Source: Collybiopsis luxurians FD-317 M1 (lineage: Eukaryota; Basidiomycota; Agaricomycetes; Agaricales; Omphalotaceae). Taken from it: 64,000 nucleotides of DNA. Of the stretch, positions 1 to 15,605 are shown piece after piece. A model generated the notes under the pieces. The model was not told where the DNA came from. It worked only from the letters and a program-made list of their open reading frames with translations, and made no database searches. Each line of letters opens with the position of its first letter. The first letter of the stretch is position 1. The stretch covers positions 464,686 to 528,685 of the forward strand of contig KN834753.1 of NCBI GenBank assembly GCA_000827265.1. The letters are read 5' to 3'. Position numbers and translations under genes: made by a program.

Positions 1-3000
1 AGAAACGGAAGGCGGCTGCCCTTGAGCTTGAAAAGTATTTTCTGTCTTTCACCTTCCAAGCAGTTGGCTCAGTATCATTCTAAAGGCAAATCCGAGAATG
101 TCATTTGCAAGGAGACGACCGTCGTATTTCACTTATTATCGACCAGCTTGTGGAAATGTTCAGCAATCCCAGTAATGCCCTACACGTACGCAATGGAGGT
201 CTCATTGGTTTGGCTGGCACTGCTATCGCGCTGGGTGTCGATGTTGCTCCCCATATGGACAAGTTTGTATATCCTGTCCTCGACTGTTTTGTCGATCCAG
301 AAAATCGTATTCGATACTTTTCTGCGGAGTGTCTGTACAATATCGCCAAGGTGTCAAAAGGCGAAGTTTTGGTCTACTTCAATGAGATTTTCGATGCCCT
401 GAGCAAGGTGTGTCCTTTCAGAACTAACGTCCAGGTAAAATATTGATTCGGGTTCTAGCTCGCTGCAGATTCCGAGTTGTCCGTCAAGAATGGCGCGGAA
501 CTCTTGGACAGACTTCTCAAAGATATTGTCGCTGAATCCGCCTCCGTATACATTCCCATCCACGCGGAATTCGAAAAACCATCGGACGAAACACAAGGGG
601 TGCTCGTACCACATCCCGTCGAACCGTATTCCTCAAAGAAAGCATTTTCCTTGGCTCATTTCATTCCTCTTCTGCGCGAACGAATCTATGTGATCAGCCC
701 CTTCACTAGAAGCTATCTAGTCTCGTGGATAACGGTGTTGGATTCAGTTCCCGAGCTAGAATTGATATCATATCTACCCGAATTTCTCGATGGGCTTCTG
801 TGAGTTTGCAATACCATATCTGTAGAATCTCTCTGAATATTTTACAGAAAATACCTCTCGGATCCTACAGAGGATGTTCGAGTGGCTACCGAAATCCTGC
901 TAGCAGATTTTCTCCGTGAAATACGCGAAGTGACCATTGCTAGCAAGCGCTCGGAAAAACTGGCCAAATCGACGCACGACGCGGATTCTGTTAATCCTTC
1001 AGAAGGGATACAAACTGGCGAAAATTCAATAATTCATTCGCCTGAACGACCTGTGTTCATCTCTAATCATGACGATAGTCTACATTCTGATACAGAATAC
1101 AAGGAGGATCGTGGCTCAGACTACGATGTTCGAGATACTGGAGGTGTGCACCCACTCAACTGTCAGAAGCCATGATTTTCTAAATAGATATCACAGCCTG
1201 GGTTCCTGGGCAAGGAGTGCAGATTGACTTCTCTGCCATTGTCGAAATACTTATAGAGCAGTTGGACGGACAACGTATGTGTTCAATTCTTCCTCCTCCC
1301 GCCTAGCTTTAACAACAAACGCAGACGACGAGATCCAGCAATCTACCGCATTACGATGGCTTGCAGAATTTATTAACTTTGCACCAGAAGTCATGGTCCC
1401 TTTCACTCCGCGTCTCATTCCCGCAATCCTTCCAAATCTCGCTCATCACGTCACCATGATTCAGACCTCAGCTGTGCGTACCAACAAACTACTTCTCAAT
1501 GTCATCCAGAACCTTCCTTCACCGTCACCCCCGGAGGTCCCAACGGCCCCATCGACTCGTGTTCAGGCTTCCCCGACTCCAACAACTACCGCAACTTCGA
1601 ATAGTGCTCCTACCACTGCGGCGAGTTCGCGCCAGACTACAATGTTAACAGGGAAAGATTCAATCACAAGGGACGCATCGTCTCCCGAAATGATGGCGGA
1701 GAATGCATCCCCTGCAGCCTCAAATGCGAACTCCACTTCTGCTAGCGCTCCCGCGCTTGGACGATCCCCACGAAGTAACGGTTTGGATTTGTCCATGACA
1801 CCTCGCGCAGCTGGAGCAGTCGCTGCCGAGGCTCTTTCGCCTCCTAGCAGACCCCAGTCTCCCGTCTCTGTCCTCAGTCACTCTGGTCAAACCAACATTC
1901 AAGGATCCATGATAGAAGAACCAGATCTATTTGATTATCAAGCTACAGTCAACGAGCTTACAGTCCAATTCTTGAGCGAGTTCGAGGAGACAAGAGTGGC
2001 TGCATTGAAATGGTTGATCATGTTGCATCAAAAGGCACCGAAGAAGATATTGGCTATGGACGACGGAACGTTCCCCGCGCTCCTCAAGACCTTGTCAGAT
2101 AGCTCGGAGGAGGTTATCAAGCATGATTTACAGCTCTTGGCGCAGATTTCTTCTAGTTCAGAGGAGACATATTTCAAAGCATTCATGATGAACCTTTTGG
2201 AGTTGTTTAGTACTGATAGAAGACTTTTGGAGACGAGAGGAAGTTTGATTATTCGGCAGCTATGTTTGAATCTGAACACAGAGAGGATATATAAGGCGTT
2301 CGCGGAGATCTTGGAGAAGGAAGATGTGAGTACTCGTATTTTGAACTTGTCTAGCGCGCTGATGATTATTCACCTACAGGACCTCGAATTCGCTAGTGTA
2401 ATCGTGCAAAAACTGAATATCATTCTGATCACGTCTCCGGAACTCGCTGACTTTAGGAAAAGGCTAAAGAGCCTTGAGACACGGGTGAGTTTCGCACTTC
2501 GTTACTCTACCTTCCTAATGGAGAGAGAGAGACCTATTTACAGCAAGACGGTCAAGCGCTTTTCACAACGCTATATCGATCATGGTGTCACAATGCGGTG
2601 GCGGTATTTTCGTTGTGTTTGTTGGCTCAGGCATACGAGCATGCGTCAAATCTGTTATATATATTGTAAGTCTGTTGTTGTAGAGAGTCATTACCCGCGC
2701 TCACGTCAACTTAGTGCCGACTTGGAAATCACCGTCCCTATGCTTGTTCAAATTGACAAATTAGTGCAGCTCATCGAGTCGCCTGTTTTTACTTGTGAGT
2801 GGTGCCTGTTACTAAATAGGAAATTTCAGATTCAACCGGCGATTTTAGATATCCGTCTCCAGCTATTGGAACCTGAGCGATACCCCCATCTTTACAAATG
2901 TCTCTATGGACTGCTCATGCTCTTACCGCAAAGTTCTGCTTTTATTTCATTGCGAAATCGATTGAACTCTGTCAATCCGGGGTTTTTCCATATTGCGCCG

Positions 3001-3507
3001 AAACCGTAAGTGGGATACCATATTGGATAAAAGTGTTTTCTTAACGTATGCAACTTTAGGACGATCAGCCCACTTTCGTCACGTTCTAAACTCGTCCGAG
3101 ACGAGATTAAGTGGCAGGAGCTATTGCAACATTTCCGCTCGGTTCAATCGAAGCATGAAAAGGCTCGCCGACAAGCCTTAGGCGCCGACATGACGTCGTC
3201 TTCAAGTTTTCCCGAGTTTGATAGGCAGAGCGATCAGAGCGGTGGTGAGCGGGTTGGGAGGTCCGCGGTGAGTACGAGGCCAGGGATGAGGAGGAAGGTG
3301 ACGGGAGATATGTCATTGAATTCTACTGCACTGAATACGACCATGTCCCCACCTGGTGGACCAATTCCTCGTGCCCCCGTGCTTTCGCCGCTCAATCCTA
3401 GGGCAAGAGGTTCGAGTGGGGCTTCGCAGACGCCGATGAATCCTGCGGCGGCTGTTACGCAGCAGGCTCAGAAGGGTAAGAGGACGATTAGCTTGACTAG
3501 GAAGTAA
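1..3507 (+). CDS. VAC14: VAC14 homologue, PIKfyve/Fab1 complex scaffold (5' end missing)
   Basis: Vac14 is the HEAT-repeat scaffold that holds the Fab1/PIKfyve lipid kinase and the Fig4 phosphatase together on the vacuole or endosome membrane and so controls PI(3,5)P2. The window opens inside the gene: the first exon reads [11 protein letters not shown], followed by an intron at about 33-90 and the strongly conserved block with [13 protein letters not shown] and [13 protein letters not shown] (about 105-415). A serine/proline/threonine-rich linker fills about 1500-1900. The conserved C-terminal Vac14 Fab1-binding region follows, from [22 protein letters not shown] to [14 protein letters not shown] (about 1930-3005). 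The tail after 3060 is low-complexity and ends in a TAA at 3505-3507. At least eight short introns interrupt the reading frame. Family assignment rests on the conserved N- and C-terminal blocks and is secure; the exact exon borders in 2480-2850 are my reading. Confidence 0.9.
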
Positions 3508-3687
3508 TTTTTTTTTTCATTGGCTGCACTCGGACTGGTTCCTTTTTTTCACGACTTACGGTTGACTTTGCATACAACTAGTAGTACGAGTATGTAGCGT
3601 CGTTTATGGCGCTATATTCTAATGATTTGCAAGATGCTCAAAACAGAGATAACAGGCAGCAAAGCCACAATCCAAGGGGATAGATAG

Positions 3688-4794
3688 CTATAAATGAGGA
3701 TCAGAGGCTACTAATAGATTGGCTCGAATCGTCGAGATGTCACTATCGGAAAGATGTGCATATTGTTTCACGTATTCTTCGACGCCTCCGTATTTGGTTT
3801 CTAGTAGGGCCAGGAAGGCAAGCATGGTTTCGGGACTTGAATCAAGGATGAGAATGATGGTCGCTTTGGAACCAGATGGACGCACCGGCAGGTGAACATG
3901 ACCAGGGCAGCTTCATTATTTGAGGCAAAGAGTGGTTCCTTGGACAGCCTTTCCATTATCATTGCCCGGGCTGGTTCTCGCCCGATTCGCGTGAGAGAGT
4001 AGTCATTGGCGATGTCTGTGTTGGCTACACCTGCAAGCTGAGATCAAGTTAATACTATGTGTTGGGAGAGACGGGATAATAATGAAGTTGACCTTGAGGA
4101 TGATAGCTGCTATGACTCCTGTTCGATCTTTCCCTGCTGTGCAATGAAAGATGCAGGCATCGTTGGGATGGTCACGGATCCATCGTAGGATGGTTCCAAA
4201 TGCTGCGCCTCCGTGGTCAAGGATTTGAGAATATAATTCCATGAACGCCTGCACGAGTGCTGAGAGGTCGAACGGGCAGATGTCAAAAAGCCCTGATCGC
4301 TCACCTCTGTTTTGCCGCTGGCATACAACTGATAACGCCTTGGGATCAGTTTAGCTCATTCTGCGCAGCGGGCAAACGAACCAAGGCACACGCACTTACT
4401 TGGCCATCATCTCGGGACTGTAATCTTCACTTTGGAAGACGGGTGTATGGGCCAAATTTAGCATAGTTGGAGGGGGAGAATTGTACTTTGCTATTTCAGT
4501 ATCAGATCGCAGGTCAAAGACCTTGGTAATCCCTAAGCGATGAAATTGTTCCCTTCCTACGTAATTAGTATAGATCTTCTATGAGACCTACAGAGAGAAT
4601 GCACCTTCATCTGTGATTCCAGCTAGTTCTGCAGAGCGGTATACGAAGCCTGGCTTTGTGCATTTACCGGGGTGAGTAACTGAGGTATATTGACCTAGAT
4701 CCCGAACGTTGATAACGCCTGGAATGACTACGAAGGGTGGCTTGGATAGGACATCTTGGACATAGCTGGGATCCAAGGGCTCAAGGTCCTTCAT
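3688..4794 (-). CDS. PTP-like tyrosine/serine phosphatase (IphP/Tyr_phosphatase_3 type)
   Basis: This gene encodes a cytosolic dual-specificity-like phosphatase of the bacterial IphP/fungal Tyr_phosphatase_3 family. The N-terminus contains VIPGVINVRDLGQY, the usual family opening that recognises the 'NFRDLGG' element. The catalytic P-loop HCTAGKDRTG (about 4110-4160, reverse strand) carries the C(X)5R signature with the nucleophilic Cys and the Arg. The C-terminus LLETKYGGVEEYVKQY is also typical of the family. The start at 4794 gives MKDLEPLDPSYVQDVL; the stop is at 3688-3690. Several introns of about 50 nt interrupt it, including one just before SPETMLAFLALL. It diverges from MCM6 across 165 bp. 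The physiological substrate cannot be read from the sequence. Confidence 0.87.
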
Positions 4795-4885
4795 AAGGGT
4801 AAGTATATCTATACTCTTGAACGTTAACGTTTGCGGGACAGGAAGTCCCTTTTAAGAAATTTTGATTCTTGATATCACGCACCGG

Positions 4886-4892
4886 TCACGTG
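4886..4892. promoter_or_regulatory. TCACGTG E-box in the phosphatase/MCM6 divergent promoter
   Basis: A GTCACGTG element lies in the 165-bp gap between the divergent phosphatase and MCM6 starts, 68 bp upstream of the MCM6 ATG. The palindromic core CACGTG is the classic site for basic helix-loop-helix factors of the Cbf1/USF type. Function is inferred from the motif and its position only. Confidence 0.5.
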
Positions 4893-4959
4893 CTGCCATT
4901 TAGGCCTGACCTTTTTCCCTGTACTACTACTTCGTGTTTTTCGCTTCACCATCATCACC

Positions 4960-8189
<3,230 letters not shown>

Positions 8190-8520
8190 GTCTTTTCTTT
8201 GGATATTTGCTTTCAGTATTTTTGTGTAATGTTTATGTATACCTTGTACTGCAGTTAAATGTAACGCCGAAGATCTGAGACGCGTCGCGCTGAATTGGCA
8301 AATTGACAAGGCAACAATTTGAAAATTAGCGCGCGGCGGTCCCGATTTCTTATCCTTTTATATCCACGTGGGCCCCCGCTGCAGAGCGTCATTTAGCAGT
8401 GAGGACCGAATTACTGTTGTTTGGTTGGTTCCGAACGCTCTTGTTCTCTGTTTCTTCACTCCATGTCTCTGCGATAACCACTCAATCCAGCATATTTTTT
8501 CTCCTTTGCTCTATCCCGAC
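8190..8520. other. Intergenic region MCM6-formin
   Basis: No gene is seen. A palindromic CCACGTGG lies at 8364-8371, about 150 bp upstream of the formin ATG, and the last 100 bases are pyrimidine-rich, as expected of a fungal leader. Confidence 0.5.
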
Positions 8521-11500
8521 ATGAACACTTTGTTAGTGCCGGTTCTGCTTGTTAACGAAGACTTGGAATGCGGGTGGACAGAAGTTGGCCATGAGGCTAC
8601 GGCACAAGATGTGCTGAATAAACTATTAGCGGAAACTCCGAACGCGAAACGGGATATCCTGGGGGATTTGGAAGATCAGGGTTGGGCATTGCAGAAACTG
8701 AGACGGGAAGAGAAGGGCAGAAAGTGGGAAGAGAAGGAGCTCGAGCAGCTGGGAGATGGTGAGTTCAGATTCATTGTAGATTAATGATTAAGATCCAATG
8801 CTTTCTTGCAGGTCTTGTCAGTCCATCAAAGTCAATAGCTCCGTTATTAGAAGACAAGAAGGAAAAGGACAAAGTTCAGGCTGATTTTGCGAGGGGTATC
8901 TCAAGATACGATATGACCAAACATCTACACGAGCCTGCCTTGCGATTGGTCTCGTTGAACCCAGAACTTTGCTTGAATCTAGGATTTCGCCGACATATAG
9001 AGGTCCATGACACTTTTGAATATAAATGTTTCATCTCGACACCAACTCTGGTATCAACTGTTATATCGCAAATCAAAGATGAACTGGGAATGGCGGATTC
9101 TATTCCCGGTGAAGGCCCCATAGAGTATGTAATGGAGGAAGTTTGGACGGACGGTCTTTCCGAGGGTATGGGCACTCCTTTATGCCAAGTCTTTAAACAT
9201 GATACTTATCCGCTACAGATTACAACGAACTGCCAGGAGATTCATTCATATTCAACCACATCAAGTTTTCCACCTTTCCGAATCCCTTCTCTCCCAGAGC
9301 TAAGCGGACGTTCCGAATTTGCATATCGCATGAGTGGTTGCGTCGTAATACTGCTCGTACAGACCGCCGTTCCGCGATAGCCTCTTCCATGCCAACAGTC
9401 AAGCCGTCGCAAGCTACAATTAGGCGTCTTGGGTCGTTACAGGAATCTCTGAACGAAGAGGAGGATGACGATGATAGCGAAGAAGAGGGCGAGGGAACAG
9501 CAAAGCTTAATAGATCGGTCTCTCCGGAAAATCATACTCCAACTCGAGGTTGGACGAGCTCAGTGTCCGCTGGAAATCGTCTATCTTCCCTATTTGGTGG
9601 ATGGATGGCAGAAGGAAACCGCAGAAGTAGTGTCATTGCCTCGTCAGACAATAGGAAGAGCATAGTAAGCGAACCTTTGTTGATGGAACAACATACCGTG
9701 TCCCCGGCATCAGACACCTCGTCTACTTCAGACGATGATTCTGATATTGATCACATCCTTGTATGTTGTTTGTTTTTCTTCCCTTGCGATTCTTGCTTAT
9801 CACAATTGTATAGGACGATTTGGGCCTGAGCGGAGAGGCACGTGCACGTACGAGCACAAAAGTACGAACAATGTCCATGGAGGAGAGGAAGCTATTCAAG
9901 CAAATGGCTCAGAAAACCAACTCGCCACCTAAGGCGTCGCCAGTGCGGAATTCGACATATGGACCATCTTCTGGTGGAGGAATAATGACTGCCCTGGTTC
10001 CCCAGCTCACAGGTGGTGATCGCAAGCGATTTTCCATCTGGAATATTTCTTCTTCAGGCGAGCAGGTCGACCAGCCGCTTAAATCACCCCCAAGTTCGCA
10101 GACTGAATTTACCGAAGCAGAGATACAACCTCTTGTATCTCAAACCACTGGAAGTATCTGGAATGCGCTATGGGTTCGCTCAGGTGGCGATCAGAAGGAT
10201 GAAGAACTGTCCAAGACTAAATCCGCCAGATGGTATGTCGACCAGCTGAAATCGGGCAGGCTGAGAGGAGATGGCTTGAAGAAGCATCTCCTAGAATTGA
10301 GGGTACAGTTATCCACGGGAAACTTGGTTTGGATGAAGGAGTTTGTTTCTGAGAAGGGAGCGGATCAGCTTGATGTACTGTTGGTTGGTTTTGTTGGGAA
10401 AGGACCGACGAAGAAAACCCTAAGTGATGCCGATGCATCTACTCTGCTTGAGACTACAAGGTGTTTCCGTGCACTTTTAAACACTGATGTCAGTCACTCT
10501 ATGTTTTTGATTCGCGCCTTCGCTTATATTGATTCTTAGGTCGGTTTGAATCAAGCCTTCCAGTTCCCCAAACTCATCACCCATATTGCCTTCGCCCTCT
10601 CTTCTCCTTCTCCAAAAGTGCGAGTTTTGGTTTGCTATATCCTGGTCGGATTCTGTCTTCTGCCCAACCGCGAGGGCTTTAGAATCGCAAAGCTTGCTCT
10701 CACAGATTACCGAAATGCTTTCGGGGAAGATTTCCGTTTTGAGACGATCATTTCGACCCTGAAAGTTTCCGAAATGGACGTAGAAGATTTTGGGTACGGT
10801 CACGAAGAGAAGGATATATGGGAAGCTCGTACTGCAGCCATGCTCCTCCTGAATGCCCTTACTACTGCCACTGGATCTGTCGAAGATAGAATCATGCTTC
10901 GAGAGGAATACACCCGGCTAGGACTGAATGAAGCTATTGTGGTAAGCGCGCAACATGAACATTCAACTGAACCCCCTCGTAATCTCCTTGGCTTTCTAGG
11001 CTCTTAGATACATTGGACCTACGGACGATCTTTTGAAGCAGCTGGACTATTACACAGAGGAGAAGTACGAAGACGAGGAAAACGTACGCGAACGCATGCA
11101 GGGGTTGATGTCGCGGATAGCCGATGGACGTGAGCGCATGAAATCGGATTCCGAGTCTGCCTTGGAGGATATTATTCGTCTGGCCAAGCAGCATGAAGAG
11201 TTGTATCCCACAATGGTTGAAGTGCTCAATCACTATCGACAGCTTCTGGAGAGGGATATTGGAATGTAAGCGGGCTCCTGCACCTTATTCTTCGATACTG
11301 ACATGCTCTCCATTAGTGAACTCAAAGCTCATTTACTTGCTGTTCTGGACCAGTTTGTGCAACAGGCCTCACAGCTTGATAGCTTGTATGTTTGAATGCC
11401 TTTTTTGCTTCATGATGATAAGAATGGTTTGATCTTATATTACGCACAGTGACGAGGATTGGCATACTTTCATCAAGCGATTCACAGAATCCGTAGAAAG

Positions 11501-14500
11501 TATTACTGGCCAAGCCCTGGAAGTCAAAGCAGCCTCGGAAGACGAGCAGATGAGCACCGTAAAGGAAGAAGTTGCCCGACTTCGGAAGCAGGTGGATGAA
11601 CTTAGCCAGGAGGTGTCGAGTGGAGGCTCTTTCTCTTTTCAGGACGGTCACTCATGCATGTCTGTTAGAAATCAGCATTGAAAAAGGAAATGGACGAGCA
11701 GATGGTGGAGATCAACACTTATAAGTCTCTGCCCATTGTCACCGCATCTCAGGCCAAAGCAGCTGGAAGGCCGCCTCACGAGGTCAGTTTTTTGAATCAA
11801 CATACAATTACCTGCTTGACATAGATGCATTCCAGGTTCAAGGATTTGTTCAACGCGTCATCGCTAAGGAGAAGGAAGTGAAGCAGCTGCAATCGGAACT
11901 TGACCAACTGCGATCTCGACTTCCTAGTGAAGCGGTATGTCGTCTTGAAAATCATCATAATCAGCTTCTTAATCCTTCGTTGGTTCTGAAAGGAGGAGCG
12001 TGCTAAACGAGAACGGGATAGAATCAAGTGGCACGGTCTCAATGCCCAAATAGACGTATTGAAACACGAAGTAAGTCTATATTTGATGACGGCTAAAACT
12101 CGAGAACTAACAATGATTTCCAGCTCGCTGAGCTTACTTCAAATTCCAAAGCTAAGGATCAACACATACAATACCTGAAACGCGCACTGGAAACTGTTTG
12201 GAGTCGGTTCAAGTTCCGCGAGGAAGAGCGAGATACAGAAATAGACCCGGAACAAATGGCAAACCGCTTCGTCCAAAGCCTGGAACTGAAAGACAAAGAA
12301 ATTGAGCGTCTTACTGCGGAAGTCACGGAGTTGAAGGCTCAGCTTGCTGCTAGACCCAAGTCAGAGAAAGAGGCAAAGATGAGATCTCCTCCTCCTCCAC
12401 CCCCTTCATCGAAGGCAAAACAAAGCCCAGCATCTCCCTCCTCCTCCTCTCCTCGCGCTTCTGTCCCTCCTCCTCCTCCTCCCCCGCCTCCACCACCAAA
12501 TCGTAGATCCTTGACCGCTCCTCCTTCATCCCCTTCTTCGTCAGGACCCGCCTCCTCAGTTGAGTCGGCCTCCGTAAAATCTCCCGTCATTCCTTCCCCT
12601 CCATCCTCTCCACCGCCACCGCCAATGTCGCCCGTTACCGTGACGCCCCCACCTCCGCCTCCGCCACCTCCGCCACCCTTTACTGGATCTCATCCTCCAC
12701 CCCCTCCACCCCCACCTCCGCCACCCTCAACTGGATCGCATCCTCCACCCCCTCCNNNNNNNNNNNNNNNNNNNNNNNNNNNNNNNNNNNNNNNNNNNNN
12801 NNNNNNNNNNNNNNNNNNNNNNNNNNNNNNNNNNNNNNNNNNNNNNNNNNNNNNNNNNNNNNNNNNNNNNNNNNNNNNNNNNNNNNNNNNNNNNNNNNNN
12901 NNNNNNNNNNNNNNNNNNNNNNNNNNNNNNNNNNNNNNNNNNNNNNNATCCGGCCCCCCTCCTCCCCCTCCTCCCCCTCCGCTTGGTGGCCCGCCTCCCC
13001 CTCCTGCATTCAAATCTTCTCAGGCAAAACCACGTCGCCAATACCGACCTCTTTTCTGGAATAAAATTCCAGAAGTAGCCGGCATCTGGAGTGACATGGT
13101 CCCCGAACCGATTGATCTCCCGGATTTCGACATAACCTTTTCCATTGACACTAGTCCCCAAACACCCTCTCAGCTGCAGCGCAACCCATCCAAGAAGCAG
13201 GCTCCTACAACGCTTTTAGATATCACTCGAGCTAATAACATCGGTATATTGTTTCCGCTCTTTGAAGCCATAACAGCCTACTGAATAATCATCTAGCAAT
13301 CATGCTCTCACGTATCAAGATGGGTCTTCAAGAAATCAAGAATGCTTTGTTAGCGCTGGATGAGAAGAAGTTGTCAACGGATGATCTCCGGGCAATCAGC
13401 AAGCAGATCCCTACCTCTGAGGAGGTACATATTTTCCTGCCCGGTATAGAAAATGTTCTCAGTTGTGCATTAGGTTATGCGTATAAAGGATTTCGACGAT
13501 GTGAACAAACTTTCGAAAGCCGACCAGTATTTCGCCCAAGTTCGTTTCATCGGTATCTCCTTCACTATCTCAATGTTCATTCATCTCCGCAGATCATCAC
13601 TATTCCTAGGCTCGCCGAGCGTCTCGATTGCATGCTCTTCCAACGCAAGTTAGAACTTGACATGCATGAGCTTCGCCCGGAATTAGATATTTTGCGGAAC
13701 GCATGCCTTGAACTGCGAAATTCACAGAAGTTCAAGCGTATTTTAAATGTCAGTCCATTCCGATGTTCAATATTGTTTCAGCATTTTGTTCTGAGTTGTA
13801 ACTAGACTGTTCTCGCGATTGGAAATACGTTGAATGGATCCACATTCCGTGGTGGGGCCCGGGGCTTCCAACTAGATGCTTTGTTGAAGGTATTTTCTTC
13901 GGACCTTGATAATTCGTCTTACTGAATAAATCTTCAGCTGAAGGAAACAAAGACCGTGAGGGGTGGGGCAGAATGTCCAACTCTGCTACACTACCTTGCA
14001 AAGGTCTTGATGCGGACAGATCCTGACCTTCTGCTGTTCATTCAAGACATGAAGCACTTGGAAGCAGCTGCTCGGGGTAAGTCTTTTTCAGTGAATTCAT
14101 TGCCGTATTCAAAACCAGATGCACCATGTTAGTATCCGTCCAATTCACTGTCCAAGCGGTGAACTCTCTTGTTGCGGGTCTCAATCAAGTTGTGAGCGAA
14201 ACTGAGCAGCTCCGCAAAGTACGCAATCTATCGACAAACGACAAGTTTATCGAGGTTATGAAACCCTTTGCGAAGAAAGCTCGCCCAAACATCGATGCTT
14301 TGAAGGCAATGGCATCCCAAGTAGAGTCCGACCTACGTTCATTGCTTGCATATTACGGCGAAAACCCAGACTCCACAGAAGCTCCCAAGCCTGAGGATTT
14401 CTTTGGGCTTATCTTGTCTTTTTCATCTGCTCTTGAGGCGAGTACAACTGCTGATGGCTGGGGAGAAGTTTTTTTCTTACGATCTTGTTACAACAGAAAT

Positions 14501-14853
14501 GCGCAGTTGAAGTTGATGACTACCAGAAGAGGCAGGAAGTGTCCTTGCCTAAACCTGCGATTAGTATACCCGAAGAAGAATCTTCGGAGCCGGTAAGCCC
14601 GATTCCATTAACCTTTTGCAACCGGTATTCATCGTTCAATTCACTGAAGACTATCAAGTCACAACCTCAGGCTACACTTCTGTCCCCCTCTTCGCAAAGT
14701 TCTATTGGACGGTCACTCGGTCGTGGTGATTTGGACCAAGCTATCCGCAGCATGCGAGATGGAAAACGCCGCCCGCGGCAAGCGGCACGTCCTCTCAGCA
14801 AGATTTTTTTGGATGGTGCTCCCAATGCACGCTCGAGTCGTATATATGATTGA
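8521..14853 (+). CDS. Formin (SepA/Bni1-type, diaphanous-related), FH1-FH2
   Basis: Formins nucleate and elongate unbranched actin filaments at hyphal tips and septa. Reading from the ATG at 8521, the order is as follows. First come two alpha/beta-looking segments (about 8521-9370) that may be Ras-association-like. A serine-rich linker follows, then the GTPase-binding/FH3 region (LKKHLLELRVQLSTGNLVWMKEF and onward, about 10200-11260). A long coiled coil covers about 11450-12350. The proline-rich FH1 (12385-13010) is cut by an assembly gap. The FH2 domain runs from YRPLFWNKIPEVAGIW to about 14500 and includes GNTLNGSTFRGGARGFQLDALLKL. A basic C-terminal tail (LDQAIRSMRDGKRRPRQ) fits a DAD autoinhibitory element. 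About fifteen short introns interrupt it. FH2 and FH3 make the family secure; the N-terminal domain name is inference. Confidence 0.92.
12756..12947. other. Assembly gap (192 N) inside the formin FH1 region
   Basis: A run of 192 unknown bases interrupts the polyproline coding stretch. Both flanks are CCN-repeats coding for proline runs with an imperfect repeating unit (TGSHPPPPPPPPPPP occurs twice before the gap). The gap is probably an unresolved tandem repeat, and its true length is unknown. Because 192 is divisible by three, the open frame across the gap may be accidental. Confidence 0.98.
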
Positions 14854-15605
14854 TGACCTTTTATGAAGTTGAATGATGGTTACCCAGTGCACTGTATATC
14901 TACTCATAATCTTCATAGCGCATATACTTCAGTTGCATTTTACACCTTTTTTCATGCTCAATTCTGAGTCGTGTTATAACACGTGACGCACGATATGCCT
15001 TATATGTCTCGTCTTATCAGGATGCTCGCATGGTTCCTTCACGGCACACGCTGCAGCAGAACAGATATGTAAATCTTTCCACAAGGTTTCTGTCTACTTT
15101 TGTCTACTACCCCGTTGCTATTCCAGGAGACTGTCAGATGAACTCCATATCGTCTGTATCATGTGTTGATTAAAAGTTATTTGAGGCCCTTATCTGGTCA
15201 GAGTATTCTCCGGAAACAAATCGGTGTGAAATCCCCGCATCCATGTCAAAAACTTTTCCCTAACTTTCCCTGGTAAGAACACACCGTGCTTTGATCTGTC
15301 TCGTCTCCCCGCATAAGACTGGAGAAGCTACGCACGGACTGTCGTTGCCGTGATGTGCCAGGCAATAAAGGTAGTAATTACCTTTCCTTTCAGGATTCAT
15401 ATGCTCTTCATGATCCCATCAGAGTCTTCGTCAAGACAGCTTCTTTGAGGAGAAAAATCTATTGGCTAAGGTACTTTGAGTTCGGTCCCCGCGTGGTTCC
15501 TCGTGGTCCCTCAGAGGATCCGTTAAACCCGCGTATATAACGCGAGAAACCAGCCTTGCTGGCTACATCTGGTTGACCCGTCTCTCCGCGACCAGGCTAA
15601 CCGTC
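14854..15605. promoter_or_regulatory. Intergenic region and S28 peptidase promoter
   Basis: This 752-bp stretch holds no convincing gene. A CACGTGA element sits at 14980-14986. A TATATAA box at 15534-15540 lies 66 bp upstream of the peptidase ATG, a normal spacing for a TATA promoter. The short open frame at 15355-15540 has no support. Confidence 0.55.

Noticed and set aside
8764..8812. Idea that the formin N-terminus is a separate gene ending at 8784
   Set aside because: The stop lies inside a normal GT-AG intron; after splicing the frame continues to the FH3 region.
12339..13013. Long glycine-rich open frames on the - strand opposite the formin FH1 region
   Set aside because: They are the antisense of CCN proline repeats (polyglycine) and include the N gap; there is no domain or start context, and the + strand formin explains the DNA fully.
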